Below, piece by piece: positions 51,303-59,844 of a DNA stretch of 64,000 nt. Every line of letters starts with the position of its first letter. Position 1 is the first letter of the stretch. The stretch lies in the NCBI RefSeq assembly GCF_011047135.1, contig NZ_CP049255.1, positions 1,922,001 to 1,986,000 of the forward strand. Reading direction: 5' to 3'. The notes below the pieces were generated by a model that was given only the letters and a program-made list of their open reading frames with translations, searched no databases and was not told the origin of the DNA. A program made the position numbers and the translations under genes. Origin of the DNA: Microbacterium endophyticum (GTDB taxonomy: Bacteria > Actinomycetota > Actinomycetes > Actinomycetales > Microbacteriaceae).

Positions 51303-52346
51303 ATGTCTGGAACCGAAGCGCTCAGCCTCGACGACGTATCGGTACTGCTCGTCTGGACCGCCATCGCGATCTATGCACTTGCGTTCATCGCATACACAAT
51401 CGACCTTTCGCGGCGCTCCGCCGCTCTCGTCGAAGCGCAAGATGTCGCGGTACGCGACAAAGAACTCGTTGCTGCGGGCTCTGGTGAGTCGCTCGCGCAG
51501 GTGCGTGCACAAGAAAGCGCCGCCGAGGCATCCCTCACCGCCCGAGGCTCGGCGCGTCAGCGTCTGCTCTTCGCTCGAATCGGTACCACACTCACGTGGC
51601 TGGCGTTCCTCTTCCATGTTGGTGCTGACGTGGCTCGCGGCATCGCAGCCGAGCGCGTGCCGTGGTCGAACATGTACGAGTTCTCGCTGACAGGGACGAT
51701 GCTTATCGTCGCGGTGTTCCTCACCGTCCTCTTCCGATACGACCTGCGCTTTCTCGGTTCGTTCGTCACAGGTCTTGTCGTCTTGCTTCTCGGTAGCTCG
51801 ACGCTGGCGTTTTACGTTGAGATCACCCCGCTGATGGATCCCCTGAAGTCGGTGTGGCTCGTTGTGCACGTCTTCGTGGCATCTCTCGGCACGGCATTCT
51901 TTGCTCTCGCTTTTGCGCTCTCGGTGCTGCAACTCTTTCAAGCTCGGCGCGAGCGCAAAGTCGCAGCGCAGGAGGCTGCGCCCGCCGACACCGTCGTGAA
52001 GACCGGACCGCGATTCGTGCGCCTGTTGCCGGGTGCCGACGCGATGGAAGCGATGGCCTACCGGTTCGCAATCATCGGCTTCGTCTTCTGGACATTCACC
52101 CTCATCGCAGGCTCTATCTGGGCTAACGATGCGTGGGGCCGGTACTGGGGATTCGACACGAAAGAAGTGTGGACCTTCGTGATCTGGGTTCTCTACGCCG
52201 GCTACATTCACGCTCGTGCGACGCGCGGCTGGCGCGGAACTCGTTCGGCTTGGCTTTCGATCGTGGGCTTCGCCGCTGTCATGTTCAACTTCACCATCGT
52301 GAACATGTTCTTCAAAGGCCTCCACGTCTACAGCGGTCTCAGCTAA
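51303..52346 (+). CDS. ccsB: Cytochrome c biogenesis protein CcsB/CcsA
   Basis: The 347-residue membrane protein has the tryptophan-rich WWD-type signature: LIAGSIWANDAWGRYWGFDTKEVWTFVIWVLYAGYIHARATRGW, spanning about residues 265-310. Conserved heme-ligating His residues are in helices FLFHVGADV and VVHVFVASLG. It is the heme-handling partner of ResB and the last gene of the cluster. It ends about 98 bp before the convergent YhgE gene. Confidence 0.95.
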   Translation: MSGTEALSLDDVSVLLVWTAIAIYALAFIAYTIDLSRRSAALVEAQDVAVRDKELVAAGSGESLAQVRAQESAAEASLTARGSARQRLLFARIGTTLTWLAFLFHVGADVARGIAAERVPWSNMYEFSLTGTMLIVAVFLTVLFRYDLRFLGSFVTGLVVLLLGSSTLAFYVEITPLMDPLKSVWLVVHVFVASLGTAFFALAFALSVLQLFQARRERKVAAQEAAPADTVVKTGPRFVRLLPGADAMEAMAYRFAIIGFVFWTFTLIAGSIWANDAWGRYWGFDTKEVWTFVIWVLYAGYIHARATRGWRGTRSAWLSIVGFAAVMFNFTIVNMFFKGLHVYSGLS

Positions 52347-52365
52347 CTCCACCCCTTCTCGACGC

Positions 52366-52420
52366 GACTTGCTCGTTTTGCGGGTATTTGGCGTCTCGCA
52401 CCCGCGAAACCAGGCAAGTC
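52366..52420. repeat. Imperfect inverted repeat between convergent ccsB and YhgE genes
   Basis: The left arm 52366-52385 (GACTTGCTCGTTTTGCGGGT) pairs with 52400-52420 (ACCCGCGAAACCAGGCAAGTC) with a few mismatches. It lies in a 97-bp gap between convergent genes and may act as a two-sided terminator. Confidence 0.6.
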
Positions 52421-52443
52421 AGTGAAGAGTGGGGCGAATTTTC

Positions 52444-54471
52444 CTACGCGAGGGATGCCTCGGCCACACCGTGTGCGGAGGTTTTTCGCCGCTGAGCAGT
52501 CGCGATGATCGTGGCGATAAGCGCGAGCAGCGCCCAAGCCGCGAGCCCCACGACGCCGGCGGTGATGCCACCCGCGGATGTCAGAGCACCGAGCATCGCG
52601 TTGTAGGCGGGAGCGGTGGGCATGTAGTTGGCGATCTGTGTCAACAGTGGCGGCACCGTGGAGACAACACCTGTTGCGAGGGCAAGCACGCCGATGATCG
52701 CACTCAACCAGCGGCCGATTCCGCCAAATACTGCGACGAGAGCCTGGTTGATAGCGGCGAATGCGATTCCGACGGCGACGCAGAGCAGCGCGAAGAGCGA
52801 CCATTCGCCCCACGCGTAAGAGGCTGCGAGCTGTACGACAGCGGCGACCAGGAAGCCCTGTCCTGCTCCAAGAGCCGCGGCGGGAGCGAACGAGCGTAGC
52901 GCGAGCGCTGCCGACGACCGACGGCTCACGAGAGCCCGGCGCGACACCGCCTGCAGCGCGATGAACGACGCGAGGCCACCGAACCATAGCGCCAATGCCG
53001 ACAGCAGCGGTATCGCTGACGCTCCGAAGAGATTCGACCCCACGCCCTCTGCGGCGACCGGGTCCGCGACAACATCCGCGAGTGCTGTGGCCTCGTCATC
53101 CGTATACGTCGGAATCTGCTCGACCGCGGTGTGCAGCCCGCTGGCAAGCTGATCGCTGCCGTCCGCCAGTTGAGCGACACCATCTGCGAGCGACTGCGCG
53201 CCGTCAGAGAGCGCGAACGCGCCATCGGCAAGCTGCGTTGCTCCGCTCTGAAGCTGCTGCGCACCCGACTGTGACTGTGAGGCGCCGCTTGCCAACTGGC
53301 TGAGACCGCCAGCGAGCTGTGTCGTTTGGCTCGCGGCCTCGCTCAGCCCCGCAGAAGTCTGTGTGACGAGTTGCGAAATACCGGGGACCACCTCGTCGGC
53401 GTATCCCTTCGCGGTTCCGGCGCTGGTGGCAGCATCCACGGCGCTCTGCGCGGCCCCGCCAGCTTTCTGCGCGATGCCTCCAGCTGACGTCGCAGCAGCT
53501 GCTACTCGGTCGCACACGGCCGGAGATCCGCCGTCGGCGAGGCACGTGCTCGCCAGGGAACCGAGCTCCTTTGCTAGTGCGCCAGCGTCTTGCGCCACAC
53601 CGCCGACGGACTGCGCAACACCCGCAGTCTGTGACGCGCTGTCGTTGATGTAGCCCTGCATCGTCTGCGCGGCACCGGGGAGTTCGTTGTTCGCTAGCGT
53701 CGAGGCACTGGAGGAGAGCCCATTTGCGAGCTGGTTCGTGCCGTCGGCGGCAGAGCTGATGCCGCCGGCAATGTCGCCCAGCCCGCTCGAGAGCGCACCT
53801 GCGCCGCTACTGAGTGACTGTGCGCCGTCGCCGAGTTGCGTTGCAGCGTCGGGGAGTTGTGCCGCGCCATCCGCGGCCTGCTCAGCGCCGTCGGTCAGAT
53901 CATCGGCGCCGGATGCCGCTTCTCCGAGTTGCTCGTTGAGGGTTGTGAATCCGAGGAACACGTTCTCTAGGTAGGTTTCCGAAAGCTGCTGTCCGAGGAG
54001 AGAGGTGGCGGTCTGTGCGACCTGCGCCGTGATCGCTTCATCCACGATCAGCGCGTCGGGCGCGGTGACGACGTCGATAGTCGCCTGCTCCGGGTTGTCG
54101 CCCGCGGTTGACGTTGCCGCCGCTGAGAAGTTCTTCGGGATCGTGATCACTGCGGCATATGTACCGTCGGCGAGGCCGGCCGCGGCATCCTCGTCATTGG
54201 TGATCGTCCAATCAAGGTTGCTTTCGAGATCGTCGGATCCTTCAACGAGACCTGCGGTGAGCTGTCGACCGAGCGGCACAGTCTGATCATTGAGGGTCAC
54301 GGGCTCGTCGTTGTTCACGATCGCGGCAGTCATGTTGTCGAGCCGATCGACCGGGTTGTAAAGCGAGACCACAAGAACCCCGCCGATGAGGGCGGGTAGC
54401 AGCAGTACCCCGATGAGGGTCAACCATGTGATCGGGCGACGGTTGCGGGCGCGTTCGATGAGAGTGCTCAT
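52444..54471 (-). CDS. YhgE/Pip-domain membrane protein
   Basis: The 675-residue protein has an N-terminal helix (WLTLIGVLLLPALIGGVLVVSLY) and a long extracytoplasmic part. This part holds many Ala/Gly/Ser/Leu-rich repeats of the kind QLxxGAxxLxxG, which should make coiled coils. Five to six C-terminal helices follow (LSALALWFGGLASFIAL, WLSAIIGVLALATGVV and others). The family includes the phage infection protein Pip and is related to ABC-2 permeases. It overlaps the MMPL gene by 4 bp. Confidence 0.9.
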   Translation of the reverse strand: MSTLIERARNRRPITWLTLIGVLLLPALIGGVLVVSLYNPVDRLDNMTAAIVNNDEPVTLNDQTVPLGRQLTAGLVEGSDDLESNLDWTITNDEDAAAGLADGTYAAVITIPKNFSAAATSTAGDNPEQATIDVVTAPDALIVDEAITAQVAQTATSLLGQQLSETYLENVFLGFTTLNEQLGEAASGADDLTDGAEQAADGAAQLPDAATQLGDGAQSLSSGAGALSSGLGDIAGGISSAADGTNQLANGLSSSASTLANNELPGAAQTMQGYINDSASQTAGVAQSVGGVAQDAGALAKELGSLASTCLADGGSPAVCDRVAAAATSAGGIAQKAGGAAQSAVDAATSAGTAKGYADEVVPGISQLVTQTSAGLSEAASQTTQLAGGLSQLASGASQSQSGAQQLQSGATQLADGAFALSDGAQSLADGVAQLADGSDQLASGLHTAVEQIPTYTDDEATALADVVADPVAAEGVGSNLFGASAIPLLSALALWFGGLASFIALQAVSRRALVSRRSSAALALRSFAPAAALGAGQGFLVAAVVQLAASYAWGEWSLFALLCVAVGIAFAAINQALVAVFGGIGRWLSAIIGVLALATGVVSTVPPLLTQIANYMPTAPAYNAMLGALTSAGGITAGVVGLAAWALLALIATIIATAQRRKTSAHGVAEASLA

Positions 54472-57251
54472 GCGGAGACCTCGGAGGCAGTTGCGGTGGC
54501 GGTGGCGCCACCCGATTCGGTCAGGGTCAGCGTGGCGGGGGCGGGCAGGCCGCTGTCAGCCATAAGTGCGCGCGTGTCGACAGCGTCAGTCGTCGTGGCG
54601 ATCACGGTGAGGGTGCGAGACGTCGCCGCAGCTCGCAGCATTTCGGTGACGACGTACCGCTCAGACGCGGGTACCCGGTCGAGGCCGTCGATCATGATGA
54701 GACTGGTTCCGCCCGCGAGGGCCGTGCCCAGCTCCCGCTCCGGGTCTTCGGCGCCATCGAGCAGCGCGACGCCGACGTGCGCGCGGGCCCATGCGGAGCG
54801 CTCGGGCAACAGATGACCCGCGACGCGCAAGCGGCCGTCGCTCGGATCGAGGCGTCCGGCGATCGTCAACCCGAGGGCTCGAGGACCGAGCGCATCTGCG
54901 CCCGAGATCAGGAGTGTCTCGCCCGGCTCGATCCGCGCGGTGACGTTTGAGTATTGTGCGCCGTGGTTATCGTGCAGCACGAGATCCTCGGCGACGACTG
55001 CCGCTGTGCAGTTCGGCTCGGGCCATTCGGCGAGCGACAGCTCGCGCTCAACAGCTTCGCCTTCAATGTCGAAGTGCGGAAGAATCCGGTCCATCCATTT
55101 CGGAATCCACCATGCTTTTTCACCGAGCAACGCCATAACCGCGGGAACCAACGTCATGCGGATAAGGAATGCGTCGATCAAGATGCCGGAGGCCAAGCCG
55201 AGTGCGATTGGTTTGAGGTTCGAATCGCCCTCGGGGATGAACGCTGCGAAGACCGCGAACATGATCACTCCCGCAGCGGTAACGACGCGAGCGGATGCCG
55301 TAAACCCGCTGCGTACCGCCGCGATAGCGATATCGCGCTCGCTACCGGATGCCCCTTTCTTGCGGGAGTGAATGAAATCTTCGCGCATTCGAGAGACGAG
55401 GAAGACCTGATAGTCCATCGCAAGTCCGAAAAGCACACCCATCAAGACGATGGGCATAAAGCTGATAACCGGACCGATGCGGGCAACGTGAAGCACATCG
55501 GCGAACCAGCCCCATTCGAAGACCGCAGCGACCACTCCGAAGGCGGCGACAACCGATAGGAGGTATCCGAGCGCTGCAACAACCGGCACCCAGATCGAGC
55601 GAAAGACGATCGTGAGCAGGATGAGCGAGAGCCCGACAACGAAGATGCCGAAGGGGAGAAGTGCTGATGAGAGACGGTCTGAGATGTCGATTGCGACAGC
55701 TGTGTAGCCGGTGACCTTCAAATCGATGCCGTACTCATCGAGGAAATAGTCGTGTTTGTCACGAAGGGCTCGTACCAGCTCGGCTGTTGCCGGGTCATCC
55801 GGTGCTGTCTCAGGAATGATCTGCACGATGCCGGTATCCGCCGATTCGTTCGGCGTTGCCAGGGCGATCGATTCGACCCCCGGGATCTTCGCGACTTCAT
55901 CGGCGATATCGTCCATCAGCGTCACGGGGTCGGTCGACGTGACAATCGTTCCCGTCATGATCAACGGTCCATTTGCGCCGGGTCCGAAGTACTCATCGAC
56001 GAGGTCGTAGGTCTGGCGCGCGGAATTGTCTTTTGGTAGCTGGCCGGCGTTCGGCAGGGCAAGACCGAGGCTCGCAGAGGGAATCGCGACGACGCCGAGC
56101 GTGATGACCACAATGAGAGTCGTGACGATTGGATGCTTCGTCACGATCGTGACCCACCGGGTCGCGAAACCTCGACGCGACTTGGCGGGCTCATCGGAGA
56201 CCTTCGCTGCGGTGGGAACCCGTCTCCGCCAGCCGATGACGCGTGCCTTTGTGAAGCCGAGGAGTGCGGGAGTCAGTGTGACGGCAAGCGCGACAGCGAT
56301 GGCGACAGCCACGGCCGCGGCGATTCCCATCGTCGTAAGAAACGGGATGCCGGCAAAGCTGAGTCCGATGAGTGCGATGAGCACCGTGATTCCGGCGAAG
56401 ACGACGGCGGATCCGGCCGTGCCGTTGGCGCGCGCGGCGGATTCTTCCGGGTTTACCCCGGTTCTCACCTGATCTTGATGTCGAGCAATGATAAACAGCG
56501 CGTAGTCGATACCTACTGCAAGCCCCAGCATGAGCGCGAGCAGCGGGGTGGTCGAAGACACAGTGGCGAAGGCAGTCGCACCGTAGATGAGCGCCATCGA
56601 AAGGCCGACACCGATGAGCGCTGTGGCTAAGGGAAGACCCGCGACGACGAAGGAGCGGAACGTGGCGATCAGTACGAGAAGTGCAATGATCAGCCCGACG
56701 AGTTCGGTTATCGACAAACCTGGCACGGAGGTGGAGAACAGGTCGCCGCCGAGGGAAACGATTGAGTCACGCGGGAGTGCTGCCCCCAACTCATCAGACA
56801 CGTTTTCTAGCGCGGAGATCGAGGCATCCGAGACATCGGTTGATTGACCTTCGAACTGCAAACGTATGAGTGCTGCTGCGTCGTCGTCTGAGATGCTGCC
56901 GGTGACCGTGTCGGAGTAGGGGCTCGTCACCGAGAGGACACCATCGATGTCTTCGAGCTGAGACACTGCGTCGTCGATGGAATCCACATAGTCGGTGTCT
57001 GTAACGGAGTCGCCATCCGCTGCGACCACAATGATCTGTGCGCTTGTTCCTGACACCTGCGGAAAGGTGTGGCTCAGCTGCTCAAGTCCGGCCTGAGATT
57101 CGGTTCCGGGGATAGAAAACGTGTTGCTCGTGCCCTTCGCGAAGAGGGCGACCCCGCCGCCGGCAAGTGCGAGGAGGAGCAGCCACGCGAGCAGAATGCG
57201 CCAGGGGTGACGGTACGACCAACGTCCGAGCGAGTAAAGCAGAGTGGACAC
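54468..57251 (-). CDS. MMPL/RND-family exporter with a C-terminal degenerate ABC-ATPase-like domain
   Basis: The 927-residue protein has 12 helices in the MMPL/RND layout, with two large extracytoplasmic loops. The MMPL core (about residues 1-740) has LMLGLAVGIDYALFIIARH and VLMGVLFGLAMDYQVFLVSRM. Residues ~745-927 resemble an ABC ATPase domain: GETLLISGADALGPRALGLT takes the Walker A place, but the GKST lysine is absent. SLIMIDGLDR takes the Walker B place, and LSGGQ is not recognisable. The GTG start has GGAG upstream and two operators behind it. The substrate is unknown. Confidence 0.88.
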   Translation of the reverse strand: MSTLLYSLGRWSYRHPWRILLAWLLLLALAGGGVALFAKGTSNTFSIPGTESQAGLEQLSHTFPQVSGTSAQIIVVAADGDSVTDTDYVDSIDDAVSQLEDIDGVLSVTSPYSDTVTGSISDDDAAALIRLQFEGQSTDVSDASISALENVSDELGAALPRDSIVSLGGDLFSTSVPGLSITELVGLIIALLVLIATFRSFVVAGLPLATALIGVGLSMALIYGATAFATVSSTTPLLALMLGLAVGIDYALFIIARHQDQVRTGVNPEESAARANGTAGSAVVFAGITVLIALIGLSFAGIPFLTTMGIAAAVAVAIAVALAVTLTPALLGFTKARVIGWRRRVPTAAKVSDEPAKSRRGFATRWVTIVTKHPIVTTLIVVITLGVVAIPSASLGLALPNAGQLPKDNSARQTYDLVDEYFGPGANGPLIMTGTIVTSTDPVTLMDDIADEVAKIPGVESIALATPNESADTGIVQIIPETAPDDPATAELVRALRDKHDYFLDEYGIDLKVTGYTAVAIDISDRLSSALLPFGIFVVGLSLILLTIVFRSIWVPVVAALGYLLSVVAAFGVVAAVFEWGWFADVLHVARIGPVISFMPIVLMGVLFGLAMDYQVFLVSRMREDFIHSRKKGASGSERDIAIAAVRSGFTASARVVTAAGVIMFAVFAAFIPEGDSNLKPIALGLASGILIDAFLIRMTLVPAVMALLGEKAWWIPKWMDRILPHFDIEGEAVERELSLAEWPEPNCTAAVVAEDLVLHDNHGAQYSNVTARIEPGETLLISGADALGPRALGLTIAGRLDPSDGRLRVAGHLLPERSAWARAHVGVALLDGAEDPERELGTALAGGTSLIMIDGLDRVPASERYVVTEMLRAAATSRTLTVIATTTDAVDTRALMADSGLPAPATLTLTESGGATATATASEVSA

Positions 57252-57278
57252 AACATCTCCGAGGGTTGAGATTCAATC

Positions 57279-57294
57279 GATACAGCGTTGTATC
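57279..57294. promoter_or_regulatory. Operator O1 of the TetR/MMPL divergent region
   Basis: GATACAGCGTTGTATC: a perfect 6-bp inverted repeat (GATACA/TGTATC) around four bases. It lies 27 bp before the MMPL start. Confidence 0.8.
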
Positions 57295-57295
57295 C

Positions 57296-57311
57296 GATAC
57301 ACAGATGTATC
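57296..57311. promoter_or_regulatory. Operator O2 of the TetR/MMPL divergent region
   Basis: GATACACAGATGTATC: the same half-sites as O1, centre-to-centre 17 bp away. Both are in the only 137-bp gap between the MMPL and TetR genes. Confidence 0.8.
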
Positions 57312-57388
57312 CTAAGATTACCTGCAATTGCGAGCCTGAAGGCTTGGTGTGAATATGCAATGTGCGCGCAGTCGAGAATGAGAAAAAT

Positions 57389-58036
57389 ATGAGTGAAGCA
57401 GCGGTCCCGTCTCGTCGGCGAGAGCTCACGCGTCAGCGCCTTCTCGACGCGGCACAACAGGTTTTTGCCGAGGTCGGCCTGGACGCGGCATCCGTAGAAG
57501 AAGTTTGCGAACGTGCCGGGTTTACCCGTGGCGCGTTCTACTCCAACTTCGAGTCGAAGGAGGAGCTCTTTCTCGCTCTGGTCGACCGTGTGTCAACTGA
57601 ACGTCTGGACTCAGCGCGTCAACACCTAGCTTCTCTCGAGCTCAGCGGTGATTTTGTTCTTACGTCTGGTCAGGGTGCAGTCACACGCCTCGTGCAGCAG
57701 GTTCTCGACGCCTCTGGAGAAGACCGGCTAGGCGTCCTGTTGACGTGCGAGATTCGTGTGCACGCGCTCCGTCAACCAGAGCTTGCAGCCTCGTATCTGC
57801 TGCTCGAAGAGAGTATGTGCGACTCGGTTGCTCAACTCATTGACGATGTTGTGCGGACTCAGAAGATGGAGTTGAGTCTCCCGCTGAAAGACGTGGCACG
57901 CACGATTCTTGGCGCATGGGAATCAGAAGCGATCAGAGCCACGATGCTGGGCCTCAGCGGTGAGGATTTGCGCCGAGTCAGCGGTGAGCGCATCGCGCAG
58001 CTCGCAGAACTCTTTATCGTTCCACCGAAGCGCTGA
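57389..58036 (+). CDS. TetR-family repressor
   Basis: The 215-residue protein has the HTH in RRELTRQRLLDAAQQVFAEVGLDAASVEEVCERAGFTRGAFYSNFESKEELF. The C-terminal ligand domain is diverse. I chose ATG 57389; a GTG nine codons earlier (57362) is possible. It most likely binds the tandem GATACA-N4-TGTATC sites and represses the MMPL-YhgE genes and itself. The ligand is unknown. Its 3' end overlaps menC by 23 bp (convergent). Confidence 0.92.
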   Translation: MSEAAVPSRRRELTRQRLLDAAQQVFAEVGLDAASVEEVCERAGFTRGAFYSNFESKEELFLALVDRVSTERLDSARQHLASLELSGDFVLTSGQGAVTRLVQQVLDASGEDRLGVLLTCEIRVHALRQPELAASYLLLEESMCDSVAQLIDDVVRTQKMELSLPLKDVARTILGAWESEAIRATMLGLSGEDLRRVSGERIAQLAELFIVPPKR

Positions 58037-59015
58037 GCACCTCGTAGCAACGGGTGAGGCGCATGACCCACCAGTTGTAGCGGTCGCTGGGCGCGGCATT
58101 ATGAGAGAGCGCTGATTCATCGGCGGCGACACGAGCCGTCGATATCGCGCCGGCACGGGGTCGTAGTGGTTGCTCGGTAACATCAGCGAGCAGAAGTGAT
58201 GCCGTGCCGAGCCCACAGTCGTAGTCGAGGGTGGGGAGGGCTGCTGCAAGGGCTGCTCCCATCGAGAGACCGACGGATGTGTCGAGGGCACTCGAGACGA
58301 CAGCAGGAAGCCCCGCGCGCGCCACGATGTCGAGCGCGCGACTAACGCCACCTAACGGCTGCACTTTGACGATCAGGATGTCGGCGGCGCCCGCGCGGGC
58401 GACAGCGAGCGGGTCTTCGGCTTTTCTCACGCTTTCGTCCGCAGCGATCGGGATGCCGTGAAACTTCACTCGACGGCGAAGTTCCACGAGCTCGGGCACA
58501 CTCGCGCATGGCTGTTCGACGTACTCGAGGTCGCAATCGGCGAGGGCGTGAATCGCATGCTCGGCCTCGTCGACGTTCCAGCCGCCGTTCGCATCGATTC
58601 GGACGCGTCCCTCGATACCCATCACTTCGCGGACGGCTCGTACCCGCGCAATGTCGTCGGCCAGGGTCTGGCCACGTTCGGCCACTTTGACCTTCGCGGT
58701 GCGGCATCCATCGAAGCGGGCAAGCACCTCACCCACGGATGCCGCGGGCACAGCCGGCACCGTCGCGTTGACGCCGACCGTGCCTCGGCGCGCGGTGGGC
58801 TGCGGCATCCACCCGAAGTCAATGGCGGCAGAAAGCCAGGTTGCCGCCTCCGCGTCGCCATATTCGAGGAACGGTGAGAACTCGGTCCAGCCCTCCGGTC
58901 CGTCAAAGAGCATGGCCTCCCGCACCTCGATGCCGCGGAACCGCGTGGCGAGCGGGAGTGTGACGACATGGGCGGAGGAGAGGAGTTCTTCGAGTGGGGG
59001 CAGCGTTGCTTTCAC
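58014..59015 (-). CDS. menC: o-succinylbenzoate synthase
   Basis: The 333-residue enolase-superfamily protein has KVK in CRTAKVKVAERG, metal ligands in RIDANGGW, EYVEQP and AADES, and the second Lys in IVKVQPLGG. It dehydrates SHCHC to o-succinylbenzoate in menaquinone synthesis. I chose GTG 59015 because CATGAT lies 6 nt upstream and it avoids overlap with the divergent gene; ATGs at 59051 and 59063 are alternatives. The rest of the men genes lie on the opposite strand. Confidence 0.92.
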   Translation of the reverse strand: MKATLPPLEELLSSAHVVTLPLATRFRGIEVREAMLFDGPEGWTEFSPFLEYGDAEAATWLSAAIDFGWMPQPTARRGTVGVNATVPAVPAASVGEVLARFDGCRTAKVKVAERGQTLADDIARVRAVREVMGIEGRVRIDANGGWNVDEAEHAIHALADCDLEYVEQPCASVPELVELRRRVKFHGIPIAADESVRKAEDPLAVARAGAADILIVKVQPLGGVSRALDIVARAGLPAVVSSALDTSVGLSMGAALAAALPTLDYDCGLGTASLLLADVTEQPLRPRAGAISTARVAADESALSHNAAPSDRYNWWVMRLTRCYEVLSASVER

Positions 59016-59037
59016 TGCTCCATCATGGACCCGGTCG

Positions 59038-59043
59038 TAGGCT
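59038..59043 (+). promoter_or_regulatory. -10 element of the LLM-menB-menE operon
   Basis: TAGGCT, then GTCGAC, then ATG 59050: leaderless spacing. Confidence 0.6.
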
Positions 59044-59049
59044 GTCGAC

Positions 59050-59844
59050 ATGCTTATCGACACACCGGTGCGCCTTGGCGTGCAGATTCAGCCCCAGCAC
59101 GTCAGTTACAGCGGCATTCGAGAGGCGGCAAGCCGTCTCGAAGATCTCGGCGTCGACATCCTCTTCAACTGGGATCACTTCTTTCCACTCTTTGGTGCAC
59201 CCGATGGCGAGCACTTCGAAGCGTGGACGATGCTCGCCGCATGGGCGGAGCAGACCGAGCGCGTGGAATTCGGATCACTGGTCAACTGCAACAGCTACCG
59301 CAACGCTGATCTGCAGGCAGATATGGCGCGCACCATCGACCACATCTCCGCCAAAGGCGGCGAGGGCCGCTTTATCTTCGGTACCGGATCTGGCTGGTTC
59401 GAACGTGACTACGACGAGTACGGATATGAGTTCGGTACCGCGGGTTCGCGTCTTGATGCGCTCGCCGAGGGGCTTGGGCGAATCGAGTCGCGCTGGGGCG
59501 TGCTGAACCCCGCACCGACCCGCCGCATCCCGGTCATGATCGGGGGAGCGGGCGAAAAGAAGACCCTTCGCCTCGTTGCTCGCCATGCTGATATCTGGCA
59601 CAGCTTCGTGGCGCCAGAAGAGATTCCCCACAAAATCGATGTGATCAATCGTCATGCCGAGCGGGAAGAGCGCGACCTTTCGAACCTCACGATCTCGAAC
59701 GAACTTCGTGATCGCGACGAAGCCACCGCAGACGCGCTGCACGCACAGGGCACACGGCTGTTCACCCTGGGGCTTCTCGGACCGGAGTGGGACTACGAGC
59801 TGGTCAAGCGCTGGCTGGCGTGGCGCGACGGGAAAAACGCATGA
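59050..59844 (+). CDS. LLM-class flavin oxidoreductase coupled to menB
   Basis: The 264-residue luciferase-like protein has LGVQIQPQHVSYSGIREAA, DILFNWDHFFPLFG (cofactor/substrate facing), RFIFGTGSGWFERDYDEYGYEFG and PVMIGGAGEKKTLRLVARHADIWH. It uses F420 or FMN by family rule. Its stop overlaps the menB start by 4 bp (ATGA), the closest possible link. A role in menaquinone metabolism is inferred from this only. Confidence 0.9.
   Translation: MLIDTPVRLGVQIQPQHVSYSGIREAASRLEDLGVDILFNWDHFFPLFGAPDGEHFEAWTMLAAWAEQTERVEFGSLVNCNSYRNADLQADMARTIDHISAKGGEGRFIFGTGSGWFERDYDEYGYEFGTAGSRLDALAEGLGRIESRWGVLNPAPTRRIPVMIGGAGEKKTLRLVARHADIWHSFVAPEEIPHKIDVINRHAEREERDLSNLTISNELRDRDEATADALHAQGTRLFTLGLLGPEWDYELVKRWLAWRDGKNA

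Noticed and set aside
51297..52352. 351-codon minus-strand ORF opposite ccsB
   Set aside because: Charged, low-complexity antisense of a membrane protein gene. ccsB has the WWD-type signature.
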